From assembly GCF_036499745.1 (NCBI RefSeq), contig NZ_DASYDG010000031.1, positions 62,001 to 126,000 of the forward strand: a stretch of DNA of 64,000 nucleotides. The letters run 5' to 3'. Source of the stretch: Pinirhizobacter sp036499745 (lineage in GTDB: Bacteria; Pseudomonadota; Gammaproteobacteria; Xanthomonadales; Rhodanobacteraceae). The notes under the pieces are model-generated. The model did not search any database and had not been told where the DNA came from. It saw only the letters and a list, made by a program, of their open reading frames with translations. This document shows, piece by piece, positions 17,619-27,649 of this stretch. Each line of letters begins with the position of its first letter. The stretch's first letter is position 1. The position numbers and the translations under genes are program-made.

Positions 17619-19325
17619 TTGCAGCCAAGCAGCTTTTCCCGCCGCGAACATCTCCGCGCCCTGTGGCCGTGGCTTCCTGTCTGGACCATCGTGGCCCTGG
17701 TGGGGGTCTTCTCCCATGGCCCGATGCCAATGTATTCCACGCGGACGCTGGCCGTGGCGTGGGAAATGTGGAACCAGCACCATTGGCTGGTACCGCACAA
17801 CAATGGCGAGCCATACAGCGAAAAAGTGCCGCTGGTGTTCTGGATGATCCACGCCGGCTGGCTGGCGTGGGGCGTGAACGACATCTGGCCGCGTATCCTG
17901 GAAGTGATTTACGGCGGCACAGAGCTGGTGCTGGTTTCAGTGCTGGCCCACCGCCTGTTTCCCAATCGCGCCTGGGTGGCCAAGGCAGCGCCCTGGCTGT
18001 TGATGTCACTGGCCTATGCGTTTTTCTTCGGCCTGCAGATCATGTACGACGTGCTGCTGGCGGTGTGGGTGCTGGCGGCGCTGCTGTGCCTTACCCCGCG
18101 CGCCGGCCGCAGCGAGCCGCGATGGCTTTTCTTCGCGTTGTGCATCGGCCTGGGTCTCTTGACCAAGGGCCCGGTGATGTTGCTGCACGTGGTGTTCCCG
18201 TGGCTGTTGGGCCCGTTGTGGAGCGATTGGGCGCGCGCGAACCGCGGCCGATGGTACGGTCGCGGTGCGCTGGCGCTGCTGGGCGGCTTCGCCGTCCTGT
18301 TGTGCTGGGCGCTGCCGGCGGGCTTCAGCGGCGGAGAGGCTTACCGCCAGCGGTTGTTCTTCACCCAGACCGCCGGCCGCGTGGTGGATGCTTTCGACCA
18401 TGCCGAACCCTTCTGGTTCTACGCCATGTGGTTGCCGGCGCTGCTGTTCCCGATCATTGGCTGGCCGCGTGCCTGGGCGGCCGTGGCAAGCCTGCGTCGC
18501 CCGCTGGATCCTGGCGTGCGCTTTGCGTTGTGCTGGATCGTGCCTGTGTTCGTGTGCTTCTCGGCGATCAGCGGCAAGCAGCCTTATTACCCGCTGCCTG
18601 AATATGCCGGTTTTGCCTTGCTGGTGGCAGGCGCGGTATCGAGCTTCCGCGAGAAACGACCGGATCTTGCCTTCAATTACGCCCTGGGCACCTGGCCGTT
18701 GGCGCTGGGAGGATTCGCGGTAGCCGTGGGCATGTTCATCCTGCCCAACCTGGTGGAAAGCGGCCGCGCACACGATTCCTGGTTCGTCGATTTCGCCCGC
18801 TATAGCCGGTATTTCGCCATCGTCTATTTCATCCTGGGTGCGTTGTTGTTGCTGCGCGGCCGGGGCGAAACCCGCCGCCTTGCCATCGCCGGGCTGGTGG
18901 GCACGCTGGCGCTCAATACGCTGTTCACGCTCAGCTCCTGGCAGCGGTTCGATCTTTCGCCCGCGGCGGTGTACCTGGGCCGCGCACAGGCTGAGGGCAA
19001 GGCGGTGGGTAACCTTGCCTATTACGAGGGCCAGTTCCACTTCGCCGGCCGGATGGACAAGCCGGTCACGCGGCTTCGCGAGGGCCAGGAACTCTTCGAC
19101 TTCGCCAGAGCCCATCCCGACGGCCTGGTGGTGACCTACGGCACCAAGCTCGACGCCGACGAACTTCGTTATGCCCAACTGGTGCAGCCGTTCCGCTCGG
19201 ACTTCCTGGTGATCTGGAAGGCCGATGCGCTGGCCGCCCTGCGCCAGGGCCACCAGCCGGCAGAGCCCGTTACCGCCACGTTGATCTATCCCCCGGGCTA
19301 CTGGCGCTACAAAGTCCTCAAATGA
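17619..19325 (+). CDS. ArnT-like polytopic glycosyltransferase (GT39/GT83 family)
   Basis: A 568-residue integral inner-membrane protein with about 10-12 hydrophobic segments. It shows the lipid-linked sugar transferase layout of ArnT/PMT proteins: an acidic periplasmic start region (MYSTRTLAVAWEMW), EKVPLVFWMIHAGW, GLGLLTKGPVMLLH and a C-terminal periplasmic domain. ArnT adds aminoarabinose to lipid A; this protein could do that or attach another sugar. The start is a TTG at 17619, 35 bases after the previous gene. It overlaps the TPR gene by ATGA and the next but one gene is an LpxL-like acyltransferase, which supports a lipid A role. Confidence 0.82.
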   Translation: MQPSSFSRREHLRALWPWLPVWTIVALVGVFSHGPMPMYSTRTLAVAWEMWNQHHWLVPHNNGEPYSEKVPLVFWMIHAGWLAWGVNDIWPRILEVIYGGTELVLVSVLAHRLFPNRAWVAKAAPWLLMSLAYAFFFGLQIMYDVLLAVWVLAALLCLTPRAGRSEPRWLFFALCIGLGLLTKGPVMLLHVVFPWLLGPLWSDWARANRGRWYGRGALALLGGFAVLLCWALPAGFSGGEAYRQRLFFTQTAGRVVDAFDHAEPFWFYAMWLPALLFPIIGWPRAWAAVASLRRPLDPGVRFALCWIVPVFVCFSAISGKQPYYPLPEYAGFALLVAGAVSSFREKRPDLAFNYALGTWPLALGGFAVAVGMFILPNLVESGRAHDSWFVDFARYSRYFAIVYFILGALLLLRGRGETRRLAIAGLVGTLALNTLFTLSSWQRFDLSPAAVYLGRAQAEGKAVGNLAYYEGQFHFAGRMDKPVTRLREGQELFDFARAHPDGLVVTYGTKLDADELRYAQLVQPFRSDFLVIWKADALAALRQGHQPAEPVTATLIYPPGYWRYKVLK

Positions 19326-19633
19326 GCCGCGTCGACGCCCTGCGCAAGCAAGTCGATGGCCCACGCGATGGTGCCTTGCTTCGGTTTTCGCTGGGTTCGG
19401 CCTTGCTCGAGGAAGGCGACAGCGCCCAGGCGATCGTTCATCTGCATCGCGCCGTTGTCTTCGACGCGGACTACTCCGCGGCCTGGAAGGTGTTGGCGAA
19501 GGCACAAGCCGGCGCCGGCGACACGGCCGCCGCCATCGAAAGCTACGAGCACGGGATCGCCGCCGCACAGCGCCGCGGCGACAGGCAGGCCGAAAAGGAA
19601 ATGACGGTATTCCTGCGGCGCCTGGTGCGCTAG
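19322..19633 (+). CDS. Small TPR-repeat protein
   Basis: A 103-residue soluble protein made of about two tetratricopeptide repeats: FSLGSALLEEGDSAQAIVHL with HRAVVFDADYSAAW, then VLAKAQAGAGDTAAAIESY with EHGIAAAQRRGDRQA. TPRs mediate protein contacts. The ATG overlaps the stop of the ArnT-like gene (ATGA), so it is translated with it and may assist that enzyme or a glycan assembly. Its stop overlaps by four bases the stop of the convergent acyltransferase gene. No signal peptide. Confidence 0.8.
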   Translation: MSRVDALRKQVDGPRDGALLRFSLGSALLEEGDSAQAIVHLHRAVVFDADYSAAWKVLAKAQAGAGDTAAAIESYEHGIAAAQRRGDRQAEKEMTVFLRRLVR

Positions 19634-20529
19634 CCGGCCTGGTGCCGGCGCGAATACGGCGAAGGGCGGTCGTCGGCGCTATAGCGCTTGTAATGCCACT
19701 GGTATTGCGTAAAAGCCAGTTCCACGCACTGTTCCACGCCCTTGTTCAGCGCAGCGCAGGCGATCTTGAGGTCGGTTGCGGCAAGGCCTTCGGGTGCCGG
19801 CAGGATGTGAATGCGAAACCCCTCGCCATCGGGCAAGCGTTCGGCAAAGCTGAACAGCACTGTTGCGCCGGTGCGCGCGGCCAACCGCGGCAGCAGCACC
19901 ATGGTCAACGCTTCCACGTTGAAGAACGGAGCGAATTCGCCCTCACCGGCGCGGGGTTTCTGATCGGGCAGGATGCCTACCGTCCCGCCTGCGGCCAGGC
20001 GCTTGTAGAGCGTGCGGACGCCGGCACCTTCGGCGCGCACCTGCTCAGGTGCCAGCGCGCCGCGTACCTTGCGCAACAGGGTTTCCACCGCCGCCACCCG
20101 CGGCGGCCGGTAAAGGATGGCCATCGGCGTGCGACTGCATAGCCAATAGTTCAGCAGCTCCCAACAACCCAGGTGGGGGGCGGCGATGATCGTGCCCTTG
20201 CCGCTGGCGATCGCCGCCTCGAACAACTCAAGGCCGCGCACCTCGCACACCAGGCCCAGCGCTTTCTGCGCGCCACCGCCCCAGATATTGGCCATTTCGG
20301 TGAGCGAGCGGCCGCTTTCTTCCATGGTCTGCTTCAGTAATCCGGCCTGTGCGGCGGCGTCAAGCGCCGGGCGCACCAACTTCAGGTTCACCGCCGTGTG
20401 ACGCGCTGCCTTGCTGTGCATGGCCAGCGACAGGCGGCCGATGGCATCGCCCAGCCGGTGCATGGCCTTGAGCGGAAACAGGCTGAAAAGCCGCAACAAC
20501 AGGTAGACGAGGTAGATATCAGGACGCAT
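19630..20529 (-). CDS. Lipid A late acyltransferase, LpxL/HtrB family
   Basis: A 299-residue protein that probably adds a secondary acyl chain to lipid A at the inner membrane. It has an N-terminal hydrophobic anchor (LVYLLLRLFSLFPLKAMHRLG), the catalytic H-x4-E in APHLGCWELLNYW, GGTVGILPDQKPRAGEGEF, and the WHYKRY signature near the C-terminus. Length agrees with the family. It converges with the TPR gene. Whether it is LpxL- or LpxM-like, or acts on another lipid, cannot be decided. Confidence 0.88.
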   Translation of the reverse strand: MRPDIYLVYLLLRLFSLFPLKAMHRLGDAIGRLSLAMHSKAARHTAVNLKLVRPALDAAAQAGLLKQTMEESGRSLTEMANIWGGGAQKALGLVCEVRGLELFEAAIASGKGTIIAAPHLGCWELLNYWLCSRTPMAILYRPPRVAAVETLLRKVRGALAPEQVRAEGAGVRTLYKRLAAGGTVGILPDQKPRAGEGEFAPFFNVEALTMVLLPRLAARTGATVLFSFAERLPDGEGFRIHILPAPEGLAATDLKIACAALNKGVEQCVELAFTQYQWHYKRYSADDRPSPYSRRHQAG

Positions 20530-20573
20530 CCGCCCATGGTAACCCGGCGCCGCTTGCGGCTAAATTCGCAGGC

Positions 20574-21014
20574 ATGATTGCCCTCATCCAGCGTGTCAGT
20601 TCAGCCCGTGTCGACGTGGAAGGTGAAACCGTCGGCGCCATCGACGCGGGCCTGCTTGCCCTCGTCGCGGTAGAGCCCGGCGACGGCGAAGCGCAGGCCC
20701 GTCGCATGGTCGAACGCTTGCTCGGTTACCGGGTGTTCGCCGACGAGGCCGGGAAAATGAACCGATCCCTTACCGATACCGCTGGCGGCCTGCTGCTGGT
20801 GAGCCAGTTCACCCTTGCCGCCGACACCCGGAAGGGCATGCGGCCGAGCTTTACGTCAGCGGCTACCCCCGAACAGGGCCGGTTATGGTTCGACCGCCTG
20901 GTGGACCTGGCGCGACTTGCCCATCCGGGGGTGGAAACCGGCAGGTTCGGCGCCCATATGATGGTTCACCTGAGCAACGACGGCCCCGTGACCTTCCATC
21001 TGGAGGTCCGCTGA
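20574..21014 (+). CDS. dtd: D-aminoacyl-tRNA deacylase
   Basis: Dtd hydrolyses D-amino acids mischarged on tRNA. The 146-residue enzyme starts MIALIQRVSSARVDVEGE and contains both active-site signatures, LLVSQFTLAAD and HLSNDGPVTFHLE. It diverges from the acyltransferase gene with 44 bases between starts, so both promoters must lie in or near that short spacer. rpoD follows 178 bases later on the same strand but has its own promoter. Length and motifs are normal. Confidence 0.95.
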   Translation: MIALIQRVSSARVDVEGETVGAIDAGLLALVAVEPGDGEAQARRMVERLLGYRVFADEAGKMNRSLTDTAGGLLLVSQFTLAADTRKGMRPSFTSAATPEQGRLWFDRLVDLARLAHPGVETGRFGAHMMVHLSNDGPVTFHLEVR

Positions 21015-21134
21015 TTCCGGCCGATAACCGTGGCGCCAGGCCTCGCCGGTGAACTTGCCCGCGCCAAGGATGTGGATAACCGACGACATGGCGTGATTCT
21101 TGCGTACCTGTCCGGCCGCCCATGTTCTTGATAC

Positions 21135-21163
21135 TGGTCATAAAATCACCATATTGGTATAAT
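21135..21163 (+). promoter_or_regulatory. Consensus-like sigma-70 promoter of rpoD
   Basis: TGGTCA (21135-21140), a 17-base spacer and a perfect TATAAT (21158-21163). Transcription should start near 21170, about 22 bases before the preferred rpoD ATG at 21193 and practically on top of an earlier in-frame ATG at 21172. Confidence 0.6.
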
Positions 21164-21192
21164 GGTTAGTCATGCAGATAGCGGCGGTCGGA

Positions 21193-23055
<1,863 letters not shown>

Positions 23056-23082
23056 TAACAGTGCGGTAAGAACAAGGAAAAG

Positions 23083-23106
23083 AGCCCGCTTCAGCGGGTT
23101 TTTTTT
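23083..23106 (+). terminator. Rho-independent terminator after rpoD
   Basis: AGCCCGC and GCGGGTT pair around TTCA (one G-T wobble), running into eight T residues. It lies 27 bases past the rpoD stop. Confidence 0.88.
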
Positions 23107-23206
23107 CGTCCGCAGACAGCCATCCGCATGGAAAGAGCGATACTCATATGCGGCTGATGACCTTACTGCCTAGGATTGCTGCTCACACCTTCACGGCCTG
23201 GATGCC

Positions 23207-24349
23207 ATGCAGTACGTTTGCGAGCAGTACTTTCAGCTGACCATACCCGTCACTGGAATCCATATCGATGACCTCTCTGGCGTCGATACTGCGATTATCG
23301 ACGGGCGTGAAACAGAAGTAACTTTTGACATCGACCTGAGTGTCTGGCGTGCCGTTGCAGCGGACGGCGGTCTTTCAACGCCGCTTCCTGGACTGGCTGA
23401 TAACTCACGTGTCCGTCAGATCGAACTCCCCGCATTTCCGGCCGTACCCAAAAATGCCACGGAGATACCGCGATTTCTCCACTTCGTCTGGGTGGGTCAT
23501 ACGACCATGCCCGAACCCCTTGTGCGCCGGGTAGTTATCAATGCGCTTCGCACACCCGGGTTCCGTACGATCGTGCACGCGGACGTGGCAAGCACTTCGC
23601 TTCTGGACGACTTACGGAAACGCCTCACTGGCCAGGTGCCGTGGATAACCGTCCTCAACCTTCGCGAACAGCCGTGCTTTGCGGACTTCGTGACACATCC
23701 AGTGTTTCGCTATTACCAGAAATTCCTGGGGGAAGCGGCGCGCAACTACGGAGCGGCATCCGACCTGCTTCGCCTTTATCTCGTCCATGCCTACGGCGGG
23801 GTTTATCTCGATGTCGACGATCTTCTTGCAAACGAGATACCACTCGAGGCTTGCCCCAAGGCCACTCCAGCCGATTTACTTGTCGGCGCCTGCTATTCCG
23901 CACCCAAGTACGGCCTTTCTGGCTGCTGTCAGAGCCATTTCGCAAGCCATGCAGGCAATGCCTTGTTGATGAGCATGCTGGCGGAATCGGCGATACGCTT
24001 GCAGGCTACTGGCATTTTCTCCTCACCACGGCCATGGCGTAAGTCGGGTGAAGCCGATAGCGGAGAGCTGAACGCGTACGTCCGTGAAGTACTCCGCCTT
24101 ACAGGACCACAGCTGTTCAGTGATCTCATCAATATACATCGCCCCGGCATGCTCGAGCTGGACGCAAAGTTGCTCAAAGCGATGGAAGTGTTGCATTACT
24201 CCCCTGAGCGCCAACGATATCGAGCGAACCGGTACCTCGCAGCGGTGGCTGCATCGTTGGCGCACTATCGGCCGTTCTGGCATGGGATGTTTCAGGTGAT
24301 AGTCGGAGCCGCAGGGTCGTGGCTGGAGAACACAAATTCCGATGCCTAA
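23207..24349 (+). CDS. DXD-motif sugar transferase, possible effector
   Basis: A 380-residue soluble protein without a signal peptide. IPRFLHFVWVGHTTMPEPL starts the Gly_transf_sug fold at about residue 87, and AASDLLRLYLVHAYGG followed by VYLDVDDL carries the DXD metal/nucleotide-sugar motif, as in OCH1-like enzymes and the glucosylating domains of large bacterial toxins. The first 80 residues and the last 80 match nothing I recognise. It stands alone after rpoD and converges on the arginase-family gene (four-base stop overlap). Its codon use is noticeably less GC-biased than its neighbours, suggesting transfer. It may be an injected effector or a glycan enzyme; the sequence does not decide. 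Confidence 0.72.
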   Translation: MQYVCEQYFQLTIPVTGIHIDDLSGVDTAIIDGRETEVTFDIDLSVWRAVAADGGLSTPLPGLADNSRVRQIELPAFPAVPKNATEIPRFLHFVWVGHTTMPEPLVRRVVINALRTPGFRTIVHADVASTSLLDDLRKRLTGQVPWITVLNLREQPCFADFVTHPVFRYYQKFLGEAARNYGAASDLLRLYLVHAYGGVYLDVDDLLANEIPLEACPKATPADLLVGACYSAPKYGLSGCCQSHFASHAGNALLMSMLAESAIRLQATGIFSSPRPWRKSGEADSGELNAYVREVLRLTGPQLFSDLINIHRPGMLELDAKLLKAMEVLHYSPERQRYRANRYLAAVAASLAHYRPFWHGMFQVIVGAAGSWLENTNSDA

Positions 24350-25188
24350 GAATGCGTCGGCCATGTGCCAGGGACGGCCCGCGGCTCATTCGCCGCCTGG
24401 CATAGCCTTGCAATCACCTTGCTGCCTTCACGGGCCTCATCGTCATTGGCTGGGGCGAATTCGGTCACGGTGAGGCCGACGATGTCGGCGTCGCGCGCGA
24501 CGCGGCCAACCAAAGCCATGGCGTCGTTGATCAGCAGCTTTCCGTCGGGATAGGCGACATAGGGAAATTCCCGCGGGTCCAAAACATCCAGATCGAAATG
24601 AATGTGGACAGGGCCGCTGATGGGCGCTTTCGGATCGAGCAGCTTCAGGTCCAGTTCGCGCTGCAGCGACCAGTCGCCCTCGTCACCGACATGGGCGCCG
24701 AAATAATGGAAACGCGCCGGATCCACTGGCGCGCCCATCAAGGGTTGCATCGGCTCAGGTGCGCGGCCCAGGATTGCGCTGACTGGCATACCGTGGAAGT
24801 GGCCACTGGGCGAGGTCGCCGGCGTGTTGGCATCGAGATGAGCGTCGACCCAGATCACGCGAAGCCCAGGATGCATGCCATTGAGATAATTGATCACCGC
24901 CACATCCACGGCGCAGTCGCCACCGGCCGTGAGCACGCGCCTGGCGCCAGAGCGCGCGAGGATCTCCTGGGCACTGCGGAACTGTGCAAAGATCGCCTCC
25001 CAGCGCCGAACGCCATACGCAGCGGCGTCACTGTGGCTGTCGCCGCCCTGCACCTGAGCCCTTGGTGCGTATTGCGCGCAGACTGCCGCTGCCGCTTCGG
25101 CACCGCGCGCGAGGTTTTCGTGCCGACCCGATCCCTGCCATTGCGGATACGCAAGGCATAGATCGAAGTGGTTGTCGATCGATCGCAT
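24346..25188 (-). CDS. Arginase/ureohydrolase-family protein with Cys in first metal motif
   Basis: A 280-residue protein of the arginase-agmatinase-formiminoglutamase fold. The metal segments are LTAGGDCAVDVAV, VIWVDAHLDANTPATSPSG and HIHFDLDVLDPREFP. The Asp-x-His-x-Asp and Asp-x-Asp ligands are present, but the first ligand, histidine in the classical GGDH motif, is cysteine. The motif SPSGHFHGMPVSAILG matches substrate-loop residues of arginases. It could hydrolyse a guanidino compound with altered metal preference, or act on another substrate. It converges on the DXD transferase gene, and a terminator separates it from the upstream SnoaL-like gene. Confidence 0.8.
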   Translation of the reverse strand: MRSIDNHFDLCLAYPQWQGSGRHENLARGAEAAAAVCAQYAPRAQVQGGDSHSDAAAYGVRRWEAIFAQFRSAQEILARSGARRVLTAGGDCAVDVAVINYLNGMHPGLRVIWVDAHLDANTPATSPSGHFHGMPVSAILGRAPEPMQPLMGAPVDPARFHYFGAHVGDEGDWSLQRELDLKLLDPKAPISGPVHIHFDLDVLDPREFPYVAYPDGKLLINDAMALVGRVARDADIVGLTVTEFAPANDDEAREGSKVIARLCQAANEPRAVPGTWPTHS

Positions 25189-25241
25189 CTGTCCACGCTC
25201 CGTTTTCAGGTCGTTGATTGAAGATCATGCCATGGAATAAG

Positions 25242-25268
25242 ACAAAGCCCGCACGAGGCGGGCTTTGT
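25242..25268 (-). terminator. Strong hairpin terminator after the SnoaL-like gene
   Basis: ACAAAGCCCGC and its exact complement form an 11-base stem around ACGAG, 26 bases past the SnoaL-like gene stop. On the minus strand the tail is a modest T-rich run; the plus-strand tail is richer in T, so it may work both ways. Confidence 0.75.
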
Positions 25269-25294
25269 TTTGGCTCAGATGCACGCTCAGGTGC

Positions 25295-25666
25295 TTACCC
25301 CATGTCGTAGAAAAACTGCTCGCGATCGACCTTGTCGTTCTTCACGTGGTAAAGGCAGATCTCGGCCATCTCCATGCGACCGTGACCCTTCATCGTTACA
25401 TCCAGCATCATCGACAGGCTGAACCAGTTACCGGCCACGACGGCGTCGCTCACCTTCACGCCATGCATTTCTTCCACGCCCGCCTGGAAGGCCTCGCCCT
25501 TCTTGAAGATGGCGTCCAGTCCCTTGGCATCACCCATCGCGCCCGCGGGCGCCCCTTCCGGCTCGATGCTCACCGCATCCTGGGCATAAAGCTCTTTCTG
25601 CGCCGCTTCGAACTGTCCGGCTCGACATAACTCCACCAGCCGTTTGGCTACCGATTCAGTACTCAT
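25295..25666 (-). CDS. SnoaL-like/NTF2-fold small protein
   Basis: A 123-residue protein with the features of the SnoaL-like domain: an N-terminal helical part (VAKRLVELCRAGQFEAAQKE), LYAQDAVSIEPEG, then VAGNWFSLSMMLDVTMKG and MEMAEICLYHVKNDKVDREQ at the C-terminal strands. Such domains are used as polyketide cyclases, isomerases or binding modules, so the function stays open. The ATG at 25666 has GAGGGA upstream and was preferred over a start nine codons earlier. It stands alone, ended by an 11-base-stem terminator. Confidence 0.72.
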   Translation of the reverse strand: MSTESVAKRLVELCRAGQFEAAQKELYAQDAVSIEPEGAPAGAMGDAKGLDAIFKKGEAFQAGVEEMHGVKVSDAVVAGNWFSLSMMLDVTMKGHGRMEMAEICLYHVKNDKVDREQFFYDMG

Positions 25667-25806
25667 CGCCGTCCCTCCACTCGTAGGAACCACGAGCCTA
25701 CGCCCGGAAAGATGACGAAACGATTAGTCCGGCGACCCTCGACGCACCCAATTGGCCCGGCTAAGATTAGGGGTTCCCAGCCGTGCAACGCGGCCGCGCA
25801 AGCGAC

Positions 25807-25882
25807 GGGCCTATAGCTCAATGGTTAGAGCAGAGGACTCATAATCCTTTGGTTCCAGGTTCGAGTCCTGGTGGGCCCACCA
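25807..25882 (+). tRNA. tRNA with CAT anticodon, probably tRNA-Ile2 (lysidine type)
   Basis: A complete cloverleaf of 76 bases including an encoded CCA. The acceptor stem GGGCCTA pairs with TGGGCCC (one T-G pair), the D arm is GCTCAATGGTTAGAGC, the anticodon loop CTCATAA within GAGGA/TCCTT, and the T arm CCAGG-TTCGAGT-CCTGG. CAT could mean elongator Met or Ile2. C4-G69, C5-G68 and A73, the known TilS recognition features, are all present, so Ile2 read through lysidine is favoured. No second copy of the 3' end was noticed that would mark an integrated element. Confidence 0.9.
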
Positions 25883-26065
25883 CACCCGCGACGGTTACTC
25901 GAACGACGATTCGTCACCTGGATGCTCCGGGATATGAGAACGCATACTCGACGCCCTTAGGCGCAGTCGGCCTGGCGTTCCGAATATGCCGTCACATAAC
26001 GGGGCTCAAATGTAGGCGTATTCTCACAAGTTCATTCCGATATCCAACCCGAGGTTGCAGCGCCC

Positions 26066-27649
26066 ATGACGGATGAATCGAAAGTAGGGGAAACGAAGCA
26101 GGGCCACTGCGCCGGGGAAACCTTCGGGGACACGGGGGCTAGTCTCAAGATCTCCCGCCGCGGCTTTCTCACCGGCACGGCCCTCGCCGCCACCGGGTTG
26201 ATGATCGTGCCCCGCCACGTCCTGGGCGGGACCGGCTATACACCGCCCAGCGATCGATTGAACATTGCCGGCATCGGCGTCGGCGGCATGGGCATGCACA
26301 ACATGCGCGCCCTGGCCAGCCAGAACATCGTCGCCATGTGCGACGTGGACTGGCGCTACGTGGACAAATCCTTTCACGGGACGGTCGAAAGCCTGGGTAA
26401 AGCACAGGCACGCCTCGACAAGGCGCAGACCGCCAAAGAGCGCCAGGAGCTGCAGGATGAGATCGAGCAGACAAAGCTGCTTTCGAGCAAGTTTGGTTCA
26501 ATCAAGCGCTATACCGACTACCGCCGGATGCTCGAGCAGCAAAAGGACATCGACGCGGTGGTCATTGCGACGCCGGACCATCTGCATGCGGTGATCGCCA
26601 GCGCAGCGATGAGCCATGGCAAGCATGTATACGTGCAAAAGCCTCTCACCTGGTCGATTGACGAGGCTCGCATGCTGGCCAGGAAGGCCAAGGACAACCC
26701 GAAGATCGTCACGCAGATGGGAAACCAGGGCCACTCGACCGACGATGCCCGGTTGATCAACGAGTACATCGCGGCCGGGGCGATCGGCAATGTTCGCGAG
26801 GTCCACGTCTGGACGAATCGCCCGCTTGCCTACTGGCCGCAGGGAATTCCTCGTCCGCAAGCCAGGCCAAGGCCGGACGACGCGAGCTGGGACGAGGACG
26901 CGGTGATGGATCGGCTCGCCAATGCCATGGTCGGCAACTATCCGAAGCCCGCAGGGCTGGCATGGGATCTCTTCCTTGGCCCCGGCCCCGTCGTCGACTA
27001 CCACCCGGTGTATCACCCGTTCAACTGGCGTGGTTGGGTGGATTGGGGCGTGGGTGCCATCGGCGACATGGGGGCGCACCTGATCGATTCTCCGTTCTGG
27101 TCACTGGACCTGGGTTTCCCGACGTCCGTGGAGACCGTCTCGACGCCGTTCAACCATGCGTCGTACCCCATGGCGACGATGACGTACTACGATTTCCCGG
27201 CACACGGCAGCAGGCCGCCAGTGAAGCTCACCTGGTATGACGGCGCGTTGCTGCCGCCCGGGCTGCAGGCGTTGGGAGCCGGACAGATGAGCAAGGATGG
27301 CGGTGTCCTCTACATCGGTGACAAGGGCAAGCTGATCCACGAGACCTACGGCGCGAATCCGCGCCTGCTGCCGCAGTCGTTGCATGATTCGGTGGGCACG
27401 CCTCCCCAGACGTTCGCGCGCATCAAGACCTCGCACGAGATGAACTGGGTGGACGCCTGCAAGGGGAAGGCGGAAGCGTCCTCGCCGTTCTCATACGCCT
27501 CGCGGCTGACGGAGGTCATGCTGCTGGGCATCGTATCCCTTCGCGCGGGTGGCAGGATCGAGTACGACGCGGCGAACATGCACATCACCAACGCGCCGGC
27601 AGCCAACGAGTTTCTGCGTCGCGAGTATCGCGAAGGTTGGGCCGTCTAG
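26066..27649 (+). CDS. Tat-exported Gfo/Idh/MocA-family oxidoreductase
   Basis: A 527-residue protein. A twin-arginine signal lies at about residues 30-52 (ISRRGFLTGTALAATG), so the protein is exported folded to the periplasm. The Rossmann part begins LNIAGIGVGGMGMHNMRAL, and the family signature is VYVQKPLTWSIDEA with EKP-like lysine-proline. The C-terminal half has SYPMATMTYYDFPAHGS and GGVLYIGDKGKLIH. Related exported enzymes act on sugars or glycan derivatives with tightly bound NAD(P). It stands alone with a 183-base leader after the tRNA gene, and its stop overlaps the convergent MDR gene stop. Confidence 0.85.
   Translation: MTDESKVGETKQGHCAGETFGDTGASLKISRRGFLTGTALAATGLMIVPRHVLGGTGYTPPSDRLNIAGIGVGGMGMHNMRALASQNIVAMCDVDWRYVDKSFHGTVESLGKAQARLDKAQTAKERQELQDEIEQTKLLSSKFGSIKRYTDYRRMLEQQKDIDAVVIATPDHLHAVIASAAMSHGKHVYVQKPLTWSIDEARMLARKAKDNPKIVTQMGNQGHSTDDARLINEYIAAGAIGNVREVHVWTNRPLAYWPQGIPRPQARPRPDDASWDEDAVMDRLANAMVGNYPKPAGLAWDLFLGPGPVVDYHPVYHPFNWRGWVDWGVGAIGDMGAHLIDSPFWSLDLGFPTSVETVSTPFNHASYPMATMTYYDFPAHGSRPPVKLTWYDGALLPPGLQALGAGQMSKDGGVLYIGDKGKLIHETYGANPRLLPQSLHDSVGTPPQTFARIKTSHEMNWVDACKGKAEASSPFSYASRLTEVMLLGIVSLRAGGRIEYDAANMHITNAPAANEFLRREYREGWAV

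Noticed and set aside
18006..19568. Minus-strand frame of 520 codons opposite the ArnT-like gene
   Set aside because: Arg/Gln-rich antisense translation with no motifs, fully covered by the membrane transferase gene.
25807..25882. The tRNA gene as attachment site of an integrated island
   Set aside because: No duplicate of its 3' end and no integrase gene were seen, although the region to its right is accessory in character.
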